Below are positions 1-8,518 of a stretch of DNA of 64,000 nucleotides, one piece after another (the first letter of the stretch is position 1; every line of letters begins with the position of its first letter). Below the pieces are notes generated by a model. It had not been told where the DNA came from. It worked only from the letters and a program-made list of their open reading frames with translations, and ran no database searches. Made by a program: the position numbers and the translations under genes. Origin of the DNA: Pedobacter psychrotolerans. GTDB taxonomy: Bacteria > Bacteroidota > Bacteroidia > Sphingobacteriales > Sphingobacteriaceae. Location: NCBI RefSeq assembly GCF_004340665.1, contig NZ_SLWO01000002.1, positions 181,587-245,586 of the forward strand. The letters are read 5' to 3'.

Positions 1-1919
1 ACCCATTTCAATTATTGGGGATAAGTGATGACGTCGTTAATGCCGTAAAGGACCTTGGATTTGAAACTCCAACGCCTATTCAGGAGCAAAGTATTCCTGT
101 ACTGTTAGAAGGCACTAATGATTTTGTTGGTTTGGCCCAAACAGGAACAGGAAAAACAGCCGCATTTGGTTTGCCGCTGTTAGAACTAATCGATTTTAAA
201 GTTAATAAACCACAGGCATTAATTTTATGCCCTACCCGTGAGTTATGCTTGCAGATCGCTAACGACCTTAAAAACTTTTCTAAAAACGTTGCTAATGCCC
301 ACGTTGTTGCCGTTTACGGTGGCGCGAACATTATGCAACAACTACGCGAAATACGCCAAGGCGTACAAATTGTAGTGGCCACGCCTGGCCGTATGTTGGA
401 TATCATTGGCCGTAAAGCCATTGATTTTTCTTCAGTTAAATATGTTGTGCTTGATGAAGCTGACGAGATGTTAAACATGGGTTTCCAGGATGACATCAAC
501 GACATTTTATCAACTACACCTGATGACAAAAAAACCTGGTTATTCTCGGCTACCATGCCAGCAGAAGTTCGCCGTATTGCTAAAAAATACATGAACGAGC
601 CTGTTGAATTAACCATGGGCACCAAAAACACAGGTAACGTAAACATTGAACACGAATATTATATCGTTCGTGCACGTGATAAATACGCAGCCTTAAAACG
701 TATTGTAGATTTCAACCCTGAAATTTTTGCGGTAGTATTTTGTAAAACCAAATTGGATACACAAGATGTTGCTGAGCATTTAATTAAAGATGGCTACAAT
801 GCTGATGCTTTACACGGCGATTTATCGCAACAACAACGTGATAAAGTAATGCAACGTTTCCGTGAGCGTAACATGCAATTATTAATTGCTACTGATGTTG
901 CTGCACGTGGTATCGATGTAAGCGGCGTTACTCACGTAATTAACTATTCTTTACCTGATGAAATTGAAAGTTATACCCACCGTTCTGGCCGTACTGGTCG
1001 TGCTGGTAAAACTGGTATTTCAATTTGTATCATCAATTCTAAAGAAGTCGGAAAAATCCGTCAACTGGAACGTATTATTGGTAAACAATTTACTAAAGCT
1101 GAGCTTCCTACAGGATTTGATGTTTGTGAAAAACAATTATTCTCTTTAGTGCATAAAGTTCATAACGTAGAAGTAAATATCGAACAAATCGATCAGTACA
1201 TTCCACGTATTATGGATGAGTTTAAGGAACTTTCTAAGGAAGATGTAATTAAACGTTTCGCTTCATTAGAGTTTAACCGTTTCTTGGATTACTATTCTAA
1301 AGCACCTGATTTAAATGCAGCAGCTGGTGATGATCGTGGAGAAAGAGGTGAACGTGCCGGACGTGGACGTGGTAGCGAAGGTTACACTCGTTTATTCATT
1401 AATTTAGGTTCTGTAGATGAATTTACACGTGGCGACATGTTATCATTTATCTGTAACAACGGAAAAATTGGTGGCAAAAGCGTTGGTAAAATCGATTTAA
1501 AAGGTGTTTTCTCTTTCTTTGAAGTAGAAGATGCTGTAGCTGATACTGTTTTTGAAGGCTTTAAATCTGTTGAATTCAATGGTCGTCAGGTTCGCATTGA
1601 AAAAAGCGGAGATGGTGGTCGTGAAGGTGGTGGCGAAAGACGTGGTGGCGGTGAAAGACGTAGCGGTGGTTTCGGTGGCGAACGCAAAAGCGGCGGTGGC
1701 GGTGGTTACCGTGGCGGTAGCGGCGGCGGTGAGCGCAGAAGTTCTGGCGGTAGCGGAAGACGCGAAGGCGGAAGTCGTGAAGGTGGAACAAGCGGTGGCG
1801 GTTTCAGAGATTTCTCTGGTCGTAGCCGTGATGAAAAAGGTGGAAACACTGGTGGTAGCGGACGCAGAGAAGGTGGAAGTCGTGAAGGTGGAAGTGGCGA
1901 ACGCAGAAAAAAATGGTAA
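1..1919 (+). CDS. DEAD-box ATP-dependent RNA helicase with DbpA-type RNA-binding domain (5' end outside window)
   Basis: ATP-dependent RNA unwinding enzyme of the DeaD/CshA group, likely acting in ribosome assembly, RNA decay or cold adaptation. All helicase motifs are visible: Q motif (TPTPIQEQSIP), Walker A (AQTGTGKTAAF), PTRELC, DEAD in VLDEADEML, SAT (LFSATMP), ATDVAARGIDV and HRSGRTGRAG. A DbpA-like RRM follows at about residues 455-530, then a basic glycine-rich tail of about 100 residues with RGG/GERR repeats, including GGSGRREGGSREGG twice. The frame is open to the left edge and reads PFQLLG before the TTG at 15, so the true ATG probably lies a few bases outside; the TTG is unlikely to be the start. 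A strong terminator follows. Confidence 0.95.
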   Translation, partial: PFQLLGISDDVVNAVKDLGFETPTPIQEQSIPVLLEGTNDFVGLAQTGTGKTAAFGLPLLELIDFKVNKPQALILCPTRELCLQIANDLKNFSKNVANAHVVAVYGGANIMQQLREIRQGVQIVVATPGRMLDIIGRKAIDFSSVKYVVLDEADEMLNMGFQDDINDILSTTPDDKKTWLFSATMPAEVRRIAKKYMNEPVELTMGTKNTGNVNIEHEYYIVRARDKYAALKRIVDFNPEIFAVVFCKTKLDTQDVAEHLIKDGYNADALHGDLSQQQRDKVMQRFRERNMQLLIATDVAARGIDVSGVTHVINYSLPDEIESYTHRSGRTGRAGKTGISICIINSKEVGKIRQLERIIGKQFTKAELPTGFDVCEKQLFSLVHKVHNVEVNIEQIDQYIPRIMDEFKELSKEDVIKRFASLEFNRFLDYYSKAPDLNAAAGDDRGERGERAGRGRGSEGYTRLFINLGSVDEFTRGDMLSFICNNGKIGGKSVGKIDLKGVFSFFEVEDAVADTVFEGFKSVEFNGRQVRIEKSGDGGREGGGERRGGGERRSGGFGGERKSGGGGGYRGGSGGGERRSSGGSGRREGGSREGGTSGGGFRDFSGRSRDEKGGNTGGSGRREGGSREGGSGERRKKW

Positions 1920-1941
1920 ATCACTAAACCAAATATTTTAC

Positions 1942-1976
1942 AAGCCGTTCCGATTTAATCGGAACGGCTTTTTTGT
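1942..1976 (+). terminator. Rho-independent terminator of the helicase gene
   Basis: A perfect 13-bp stem, AAGCCGTTCCGAT with ATCGGAACGGCTT, has a 3-nt loop and is followed by six T residues. It begins 23 bp after the helicase stop codon. Confidence 0.9.
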
Positions 1977-2021
1977 TTTCCACTCTTTTCACCTGCAGTC
2001 AGGCTCTTTCAAATTTTATTT

Positions 2022-2029
2022 TATATTTG
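2022..2029 (+). promoter_or_regulatory. Candidate Bacteroidota -7 element (TATATTTG)
   Basis: TATATTTG matches the Bacteroidota consensus TAnnTTTG exactly and lies about 55 bp before the ATG of the zinc-ribbon protein. No convincing -33 TTTG is present at 19-21 bp spacing, so this rests on the -7 match alone. Confidence 0.4.
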
Positions 2030-2082
2030 TATTACCGACGATCATATCCCCTATTAATTTTACCATCTCATAAATTAAAATT

Positions 2083-2424
2083 ATGATCTTTTTCTTTGGG
2101 ACTAGAAGTTCGACCTTACTAACAGACAAATTAGCTGATACCAATTGTGTTTACTGCAACGAGCGGGACACTGTTTATATAACTGTAATTTCAGGGTATT
2201 TTCATATCTTCTGGATTCCCGTTTTTCCAACTGGTAAACAATATTATTCGCACTGCTTACATTGCAAACAAACCTTATCAAGGTATCAAATGCCAGTAAC
2301 ATACCAGAACGGCCTTTCAGAAATTTCGCAAAGAACCAAAACCCCTATCTGGCAATTTATTGGCTTAATGTTAATCGCTATTCCAATCCTATTTGGAATC
2401 ATCGCTGTAATTTTTGCAAAATAA
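2083..2424 (+). CDS. Small zinc-ribbon membrane protein
   Basis: A 113-residue protein with two CxxC knuckles, NCVYCNE near residue 22 and HCLHCKQ near residue 59, consistent with a zinc ribbon. A hydrophobic segment at about residues 90-111 (LMLIAIPILFGIIAVIF) should be one transmembrane helix. This resembles the widespread zinc_ribbon_15-type small proteins of Bacteroidota, whose function is not known to me. It is monocistronic: the helicase terminator lies before it and a convergent TonB receptor gene after it. A -7 match at 2022-2029 supports independent transcription. Confidence 0.75.
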   Translation: MIFFFGTRSSTLLTDKLADTNCVYCNERDTVYITVISGYFHIFWIPVFPTGKQYYSHCLHCKQTLSRYQMPVTYQNGLSEISQRTKTPIWQFIGLMLIAIPILFGIIAVIFAK

Positions 2425-2465
2425 CACAGGTTCACTTAGTTAAGGCTCAACAAGTTTAAATGAAT

Positions 2466-2503
2466 CAAAAAACCCGATAGAAAATTAATTCGATCGGATT
2501 TTT
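2466..2503. terminator. Probable bidirectional terminator between convergent genes
   Basis: CCGAT (2474-2478) pairs with ATCGG (2493-2497), flanked by A-rich sequence on the left and TTTTT on the right, so either strand ends in a U-rich tail. It lies between the zinc-ribbon gene (ends 2424) and the convergent receptor gene (ends 2520). The stem is short. Confidence 0.5.
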
Positions 2504-2519
2504 AGCGTGATTAATTTAC

Positions 2520-5291
2520 CTAGAAATTCAAGTTTAATCTGGTAAATACATATCTTCCTAAGAAACCAAATTGTGGCGCCTGATTGGGATATAAAATACC
2601 AGATGTGCCCTGACTTCCAGTTAAAAGTTCTGCGGGGTAAACGTCGAAAATGTTATTGGCACCCACTGTTAATTTTAAAGTTTTGGTTAAGTTATAACCT
2701 AAGCCTAAATCAGTAATTACACGGCCGGGCAATTCTTGTCTGTTAGCAATCACATTCGTAGGTTGCGACACTTTACCAAAATAAACATTCCGTAAAAACA
2801 CATTAAACTTATCCAAAGTGTAATCAAAAGTTAAATTACCTTTTAACCGCGGTACGACTTTAGTTAATAAAATTACGCTAGCCTCATCCAGATATGTACT
2901 TTCTTTACCTGCCAGAAGCGGAGATGTATTGATGCCCCCAACCAATGAAGTCTTAGAAATTGTTCCGGCTAAATCAGTTCTTAAAGTTCCTTTACCTAAG
3001 CCAGTAGAATATGAAATTACAGCATCAATCCCTTTCGTTTCAGTATTTACGGCATTAGCAAAGAACCGGGCAGTACTGGCATTCGCCTGGCGTAAGAGGG
3101 TATAAATTTCTCTATCCTGAGCTGAGGCATTGGCTGCGTTACTTCCACTAAACTGGCCAGTGTAAATCACACGATCGTCGATTCTCACTAAATAACCATC
3201 AACAGTAATTTTAACTTTACCCAAATTAGAGGTAAAACCAGCACTGAAACTCTTTGAGGTTTCTTCTTTCAATTTTGGAATACCCAACAACTGCGCAACT
3301 CTGCTATCATTAGAGAAAGTACCTGATTCTACAAAATTACCATCAATAAATACTGTTGAAGTAGCATTGAAATAACGTTGCTGTAAAGATGGTGCTCTAA
3401 AACCTGTACTTGCAGCACCACGTAAAACAAACTTGTCGGAAAATTTATATCTACCAGCCAACTTAAAGTTAAGTGTAGATCCAAAGTCAGAATAATTTTC
3501 AAAACGTAATGCTCCATCAAGCAAAAATTTATCTGTAAAATTTACTTCTACATCTCCATATGCAGCAACAGATGATCGGCCTACATTAATGGCATTATCC
3601 GGACTAAAACCACCAAAGCCCTGCGCTCCGCCTACATAAGCGGCTCCGTTTGGAGCAAATCGGGTAGAAATATTACCTTTTAAATCAGGAACTAATATAG
3701 GATTTGCCGTTGTACCTACATTAATGGCATTGCCATAATTTGCATAAGATGCTTCCTCACCCGCAATAATTTTATAGTTTTCATAGCGGTGCTCTGCACC
3801 AAATGCCACATTAATACCACTCAAGGTGTTTTCAAAAAAACGGGAAAAATCAAGGTTTGTAGTATTCTGAATAAAATCATAACCGCCATCATCAAAAGAA
3901 GTTGGTGATGAAGTAAGCATAGATGCATTTAATGTATTGGCAGTGGTAAAGTTTATCTGGTTGCGTCCATAGGTGTTACTAAAGTCGGTTTTCCATTCGC
4001 CTAATTTACCACGAATACCTACCGCCAACGACTGATCATTGTTATACGTAACAATCTCTGGTAAAAATCCATTTGGATAGATAGTTGCATTGGTTTGTGT
4101 TAACTGGCGAGGTGTTCTATAAAAAGCTGTTGATGTACCATTACGAAAGTTTAACCCACCAAAAGCATAAATTTCAGCATGATCGGCTACAGGGATTACA
4201 GAATTTAAGAATAGTGCTCCCCCACGATTTTTGCTCTGACCAATATTCGGCACAAAATCACCTCTTGTAAGACCTCTCCTGGCCAGTTCGGCATCAGTAA
4301 TATCTACCCCGGTTGGTGTGGGATATAAAGAAGGATTATTATAATCTGTAAAAATTACACCGCGATATGGTGTGGTTCTGGATGCATAATCACGATAATC
4401 AAACGAACCCGATAAATTTAAAAAACCACCTTTATCATTTAATTTGATACCATAATTTACATTAGCCTGCGCTGTTTCTCCATCTAATCCGTCAGAATGT
4501 TTTCCGGCAAAGCCTCCGGCAGTAATGCTTGCAGAAAGTTTGTTTACATCTTCTTTCAGAATAATATTAATTACTCCTGCAATAGCATCAGATCCATACT
4601 GAGCTGCAGCACCATCCCGCAACACCTCTATTTTGCTAATAGCAGCAGTTGGAATGGCGTTCAAATCTGTACCTACAGATCCTTTACCTAAACTTCCATT
4701 AATATTGATTAATGAAGTGGTGTGTCTTCTTTTGCCATTAATTAAAACCAATACCTGATCAGGACCCAAACCACGTAATGATGCCGGATCTATATGATCT
4801 GTTCCGTCGGTTAAACTCACAACATTTGAAGTAAAAGAAGGAGCAACGTAATTTAAAATCTGTGCCAATGAAACCTGTGGTGCGTTTTGTGCCACTTTTT
4901 GCACATCTACTAAATCTACCGGAACAGCAGTTTCCATTTGAGAACGTGGTGCACTTCTTGAACCAATGACTACAATCCCATCAAGCTCATTTTTATTTTC
5001 AACTAAGGTAAAATTAAGCTGTTTCGTTTCGCCTGCAGCCACGGTAACTTGTTTTTGCTGTGTTTGATAACCCAGGTAACTTGCAGATAATGTAAATGTA
5101 CCACCAGCAGGTAATTGTATTTGATAAATTCCCTGGGCATTGGTTCCTGCTTTTAAACCTTTTCCACTTACGGTTATGGTTGCTCCTATAATGGTTTGAA
5201 GAGAATCCCGCACGGTTCCGGTAATGATCTGCGCTTGTGAACTGAATGATAAACCGATAAAGAGAATAATGAAGTAGAGTTTCTTATGCAT
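2520..5291 (-). CDS. TonB-dependent outer-membrane receptor (non-SusC type)
   Basis: A 923-residue outer-membrane transporter driven by TonB. It has a signal peptide (LYFIILFIGLSFSSQAQ), an N-terminal carboxypeptidase-regulatory-like beta-sandwich (IITGTVRDSLQTIIGATITV), a plug domain (SLRGLGPDQVLVLINGKRR) and a 22-strand-type barrel ending in an aromatic-terminated strand (YVFTRLNLNF). No SusD partner is adjacent, so the cargo may be a siderophore, cofactor or other small nutrient; the sequence does not say which. I chose the ATG at 5291 (MHKKLYF) over an upstream one at 5315 because the latter overlaps a perfect -7 element. The gene stands alone, divergent from bshC. Confidence 0.9.
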   Translation of the reverse strand: MHKKLYFIILFIGLSFSSQAQIITGTVRDSLQTIIGATITVSGKGLKAGTNAQGIYQIQLPAGGTFTLSASYLGYQTQQKQVTVAAGETKQLNFTLVENKNELDGIVVIGSRSAPRSQMETAVPVDLVDVQKVAQNAPQVSLAQILNYVAPSFTSNVVSLTDGTDHIDPASLRGLGPDQVLVLINGKRRHTTSLININGSLGKGSVGTDLNAIPTAAISKIEVLRDGAAAQYGSDAIAGVINIILKEDVNKLSASITAGGFAGKHSDGLDGETAQANVNYGIKLNDKGGFLNLSGSFDYRDYASRTTPYRGVIFTDYNNPSLYPTPTGVDITDAELARRGLTRGDFVPNIGQSKNRGGALFLNSVIPVADHAEIYAFGGLNFRNGTSTAFYRTPRQLTQTNATIYPNGFLPEIVTYNNDQSLAVGIRGKLGEWKTDFSNTYGRNQINFTTANTLNASMLTSSPTSFDDGGYDFIQNTTNLDFSRFFENTLSGINVAFGAEHRYENYKIIAGEEASYANYGNAINVGTTANPILVPDLKGNISTRFAPNGAAYVGGAQGFGGFSPDNAINVGRSSVAAYGDVEVNFTDKFLLDGALRFENYSDFGSTLNFKLAGRYKFSDKFVLRGAASTGFRAPSLQQRYFNATSTVFIDGNFVESGTFSNDSRVAQLLGIPKLKEETSKSFSAGFTSNLGKVKITVDGYLVRIDDRVIYTGQFSGSNAANASAQDREIYTLLRQANASTARFFANAVNTETKGIDAVISYSTGLGKGTLRTDLAGTISKTSLVGGINTSPLLAGKESTYLDEASVILLTKVVPRLKGNLTFDYTLDKFNVFLRNVYFGKVSQPTNVIANRQELPGRVITDLGLGYNLTKTLKLTVGANNIFDVYPAELLTGSQGTSGILYPNQAPQFGFLGRYVFTRLNLNF

Positions 5292-5312
5292 ACTTATAAT
5301 TTTTAGTTGAGA

Positions 5313-5320
5313 CAAAGGTA
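5313..5320 (-). promoter_or_regulatory. Candidate -7 element of the TonB receptor gene (TACCTTTG)
   Basis: On the minus strand this reads TACCTTTG, an exact TAnnTTTG match, 22 bp ahead of the ATG at 5291. It overlaps the alternative upstream ATG at 5315 and so helps to decide the start. Confidence 0.45.
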
Positions 5321-5487
5321 TGAATTTGCATACATAGTCTATTAATCTGATAGAGATTAACTTTTTAGTTACGAAATCAATAATCTCTCTTTGCTAGTGT
5401 AGAATGCAAGTATTAGTGTAATTGAGTTTAAATTATTTAACAATTGTAAAATAGTGGTTTGTCTTTATGAATATCCCTAAATTGCAG

Positions 5488-5495
5488 TACTTTCG
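5488..5495 (+). promoter_or_regulatory. Possible -7 element ahead of bshC (TACTTTCG)
   Basis: TACTTTCG matches TAnnTTTG at all but one position and ends 6 bp before the bshC ATG, which would give a near-leaderless mRNA. A TTTG at 5458-5461 is 26 bp away, too far for a standard -33 box. Confidence 0.25.
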
Positions 5496-5501
5496 CTAAT
5501 T

Positions 5502-7088
5502 ATGCAGGCAAAATATATCTCCTATCAGGAAACCGGTTCTTTTTCGAAACTGGTTTTGGATTATATCAATAATGAAGAGGCGCTCAAAGCCTTTTATAGT
5601 TATCGCCCTGATATGGATGGTTTAGCCGAAGCCATTGAAAAACGAAATTTTTTAGGTGATCGAAATATTCTGGTAGATGTTTTAAAATCGCAATATCAAA
5701 ACCTAAAAACGAATCAATCGGTAACCAAAAACATTGAATTGCTGGCCAATGAAAATACCTATACAGTAACCACTGGTCATCAGCTAAACCTGTTTACAGG
5801 CCCACTTTATTTTATTTATAAAATTGTAACAGCCATCAACCTGGCCATTGAACTAAAGATGGCTCATCCTGAAAAAAACTTTATTCCGGTTTATTGGATG
5901 GCTACAGAAGATCACGACTTTGAAGAAATTAACCACGTTAGTGTTGATGAAAAAAATATTAGTTGGATCCAGAATACCAATGGCGCTACTGGTAGATTAA
6001 GCACAAAAACTGTTGCTGCCGCTGTTACAGCTTACAAAGGTTATCTCGGTATTTCAAGAAATGGCAAACACATTGCAAAGCTGGTAGAAAAGGCTTACCT
6101 GGAACATGATAACCTTGCCGATGCCACGCGTTATTTAGTAAACAAACTGTTTGAAAAATATGGATTAGTCATTATTAATGCAGATGATTCATCTTTGAAA
6201 AACCTGTTTAAGCATATTATCACAGCTGATATTACAGCACAAAACAGCGCGAAAAATATTGACAGGAGTTCAAAGGCATTGGAAGACCTGGGCTATAAAA
6301 CTCAGGTAAATGGCCGTGACATTAACTTTTTTTATTTGAAGGATGATTTGCGTGAACGTTTACTTTTTGAAAAAGGCAAATATCTAGTCAAAAATACTGA
6401 TATCAGTTTTACAGAAGAAGCACTTAAAGCAGAAATTGATACTCATCCAGAACGTTTTAGTCCGAATGTAGTGATGCGTCCTATGTACGAAGAAGTTATC
6501 TTGCCCAACATAGCCTACATTGGTGGTGGTGCTGAAGTTGCCTACTGGATGCAGTTAAAGGCAAATTTCGATTATTATAAAGTTGATTTCCCGGTATTAT
6601 TACTGCGTAACTCAGCCTTATTAATCGATAAAAGAAGTGCAGAAAACTTATATAAATTAGGTTTTTCACTGGAAGATATCTTTCTTCCGGTTGAAGAATT
6701 GAAAAATGAGTGGGTTCAGAAAAACACTACTGCCCAATTGAGTTTAGCTGATGAAACCAGGGCCATTAACAGCATTTTTGATCAGATCAAACTGAATGCC
6801 TATAAAATTGATAAAACCCTTTCGGTATCTGCAGACACGGCAAAACAGAGGACAAATCATTTGCTCGCCAACCTGGAAAAGAAATTATTCAGGGCTGAAA
6901 AGCGCAAGCATGAAATGGCTTTAATTCAAATCGAAAACGTTAAGAAAAGACTTTTTCCAAATGGAACCATGCAGGAAAGAACTTTAAACATAGCGCCGAT
7001 GTATGTAAATTATGGCGAAGATTTTCTTTCTACTTGTATTGAGAATTTTGAACCACTGGGTGGCGATTTTACTTTGCTGTTGCCGTAA
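5502..7088 (+). CDS. bshC: Bacillithiol biosynthesis cysteine-adding enzyme BshC
   Basis: BshC adds cysteine to glucosaminyl-malate, the last step in making the thiol bacillithiol. The 528-residue length fits the family. Recognisable stretches are TVTTGHQLNLFTGPLYFIYK (near residue 87), PVYWMATEDHDFEEINHV (near 137), the Gly-rich YIGGGAEVAYW and a C-terminal helical region (about 420-500) rich in Lys/Glu that forms the family's coiled coil. The other steps (BshA, BshB) are not in the window. It may share a transcript with the dehydrogenase gene 86 bp downstream, but a REP-like hairpin lies between them. Confidence 0.92.
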   Translation: MQAKYISYQETGSFSKLVLDYINNEEALKAFYSYRPDMDGLAEAIEKRNFLGDRNILVDVLKSQYQNLKTNQSVTKNIELLANENTYTVTTGHQLNLFTGPLYFIYKIVTAINLAIELKMAHPEKNFIPVYWMATEDHDFEEINHVSVDEKNISWIQNTNGATGRLSTKTVAAAVTAYKGYLGISRNGKHIAKLVEKAYLEHDNLADATRYLVNKLFEKYGLVIINADDSSLKNLFKHIITADITAQNSAKNIDRSSKALEDLGYKTQVNGRDINFFYLKDDLRERLLFEKGKYLVKNTDISFTEEALKAEIDTHPERFSPNVVMRPMYEEVILPNIAYIGGGAEVAYWMQLKANFDYYKVDFPVLLLRNSALLIDKRSAENLYKLGFSLEDIFLPVEELKNEWVQKNTTAQLSLADETRAINSIFDQIKLNAYKIDKTLSVSADTAKQRTNHLLANLEKKLFRAEKRKHEMALIQIENVKKRLFPNGTMQERTLNIAPMYVNYGEDFLSTCIENFEPLGGDFTLLLP

Positions 7089-7101
7089 TATAAAAATTCT
7101 G

Positions 7102-7157
7102 TCATTGCGAGGCACGAAACAATCTACTTAGTAAAATTCCTTCGTACCTCGCAATGA
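7102..7157. repeat. REP-like palindrome, family A (TCATTGCGAGG)
   Basis: TCATTGCGAGGCACGAA (7102-7118) and TTCGTACCTCGCAATGA (7141-7157) form a 17-bp inverted repeat with one mismatch in the bshC-dehydrogenase gap. Related copies lie near 8309, 8426 and 44805. Confidence 0.8.
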
Positions 7158-7173
7158 TGATAAAAAATAAAAA

Positions 7174-8259
7174 ATGAACTTCATTACCTTTACCGAAACT
7201 AAACTCCGAGCTTTTACTCATAGCGTTTTTAAAAAAATGGGCTGTTCTGATGAACATGCAACTTTAGCGACGGATGTTTTAATTCGTTCAGATTTACGTG
7301 GAATAGATTCACATGGTGTAGCCAGATTAAGTGGATATGTACGTTTATGGGAGAAAAATAGAATCAATGTTACTCCTGATATTAAAATTGTTCATGAAAC
7401 ACCAACAACTGCCACCATTGATGGAGATGCAGGTTTAGGTTTAGTCGTGGCACCGTTTGCCATGCAGGTTGCAATAGAAAAGGCTGAAAAATATGGTAGT
7501 GGCTGGGTTTCTGTAAAAAATTCAAATCACTTCGGTATCGCGGGTTATCATGCTTTGATGGCGGTTGAAAAAGATATGATTGGAATCAGCATGACAAATG
7601 CGAGCCCATTAGTAGCACCTACTTATTCGAGCGAAAGATTATTAGGTACCAACCCTATGTGTTATGCTTTTCCGGCAGGCAAATACCCTCCTGTAATCGT
7701 AGATATGGCTACCGCTGCAGCAGCAAATGGAAAACTGGAAATTGCCCAAAGAGCGAATAAAAGTATTCCTGATGGCTGGGTGCAAGACAAAAATGGAGAA
7801 AATTCTACCAACCCAAATGAATTAAAAAGCGGTGGTTCACTTTTGCCACTGGGCAGTGATAAAGATCATGGAAGTCATAAAGGTTATGGCTTAAGTGCAA
7901 CAGTTGACATTTTATCTGCTGTACTTTCGGGTGCCAATTATGGTCCGTGGGTGCCACCTTTTGTAGCTTTCTTGGAACCATCTGCCAATCCGGTTGGTGA
8001 GGGTCTCGGACATTTTCTAGGTGCGATGCGGGTGGATGGTTTTCGCCCGGCTGCTGATTTTAAAAATCATTTAGACAATTGGATCGAACGATTCAAAAGT
8101 GCTGAAACAATTGATCCTGATAAAAAAGTAATTATCCCAGGTGAACCGGAACATGAATTTGAACTGGAAAGGAAAGTGAATGGTATTCCATTAATTGATG
8201 TGGTGGTTAAAGATTTAAATGAGCTGGCGATTAAATTAGGAATTGAGGGGTTAGGGTAG
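7174..8259 (+). CDS. Malate/L-lactate/sulfolactate-type dehydrogenase (Ldh2 family)
   Basis: An NAD(P)-dependent 2-hydroxyacid dehydrogenase of the Ldh2/MDH2 family, unrelated to classical Rossmann-fold lactate or malate dehydrogenases. The 361-residue length is typical. Family signatures are SDLRGIDSHGVARL near residue 43, with the catalytic SHG histidine, VKNSNHFGIAGYHALM near 107, MTNASPLVAPT near 133 and a DMATAAAANGK stretch near 175. The exact substrate (malate, lactate, ureidoglycolate or sulfolactate) cannot be assigned from sequence. It follows bshC on the same strand and is followed by a cluster of REP-like repeats. Confidence 0.88.
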   Translation: MNFITFTETKLRAFTHSVFKKMGCSDEHATLATDVLIRSDLRGIDSHGVARLSGYVRLWEKNRINVTPDIKIVHETPTTATIDGDAGLGLVVAPFAMQVAIEKAEKYGSGWVSVKNSNHFGIAGYHALMAVEKDMIGISMTNASPLVAPTYSSERLLGTNPMCYAFPAGKYPPVIVDMATAAAANGKLEIAQRANKSIPDGWVQDKNGENSTNPNELKSGGSLLPLGSDKDHGSHKGYGLSATVDILSAVLSGANYGPWVPPFVAFLEPSANPVGEGLGHFLGAMRVDGFRPAADFKNHLDNWIERFKSAETIDPDKKVIIPGEPEHEFELERKVNGIPLIDVVVKDLNELAIKLGIEGLG

Positions 8260-8264
8260 TTATT

Positions 8265-8480
8265 TTAACCGCAAAGGAAGCAAAGTTGGGTGCATACTTA
8301 GGATTTCGTCATTGCGAGGAGGTACGACGAAGCAATCTGTTAAAGCAAAATCAAAAAACAAGCCTATCATATTAACCGCAAAGGAAGCAAAGATAAGCGC
8401 AAAAATTGCAAAGCTGGTGGCTTTCTTCATTGAGAGGAGGAACGATAGCCTGCCCCGACCTTTCGGGGAAGCAATCTATT
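8265..8480. repeat. Cluster of interspersed repeats between convergent genes
   Basis: CCGCAAAGGAAGCAAAG occurs twice, within 8265-8285 and 8372-8392. Two family A copies, TCATTGCGAGGAGGTACGAC (from 8309) and a variant from 8426, both run on to GAAGCAATCT. The second carries an internal hairpin, CCCCGACCTTTCGGGG. A 63-codon open frame across this stretch is repeat-derived and not called. No gene is supported here. Confidence 0.75.
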
Positions 8481-8518
8481 TCGCCATTCTTCCTCTAGTT
8501 TAGAATACGTATTAATCA

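Noticed and set aside
1552..2073. Alternative-frame 173-codon open frame over the helicase tail
   Set aside because: It is a by-product of the Gly/Arg-rich repeat in another frame, runs through the terminator, and its Val/Ala-rich composition matches no protein type.
5292..5315. Upstream start for the TonB receptor (8 more codons)
   Set aside because: The extra codons overlap a perfect -7 element, and the internal ATG gives a standard signal peptide.
8312..8503. 63-codon plus-strand frame
   Set aside because: It lies over REP-like repeats in the gap between convergent genes and has no protein-like features.
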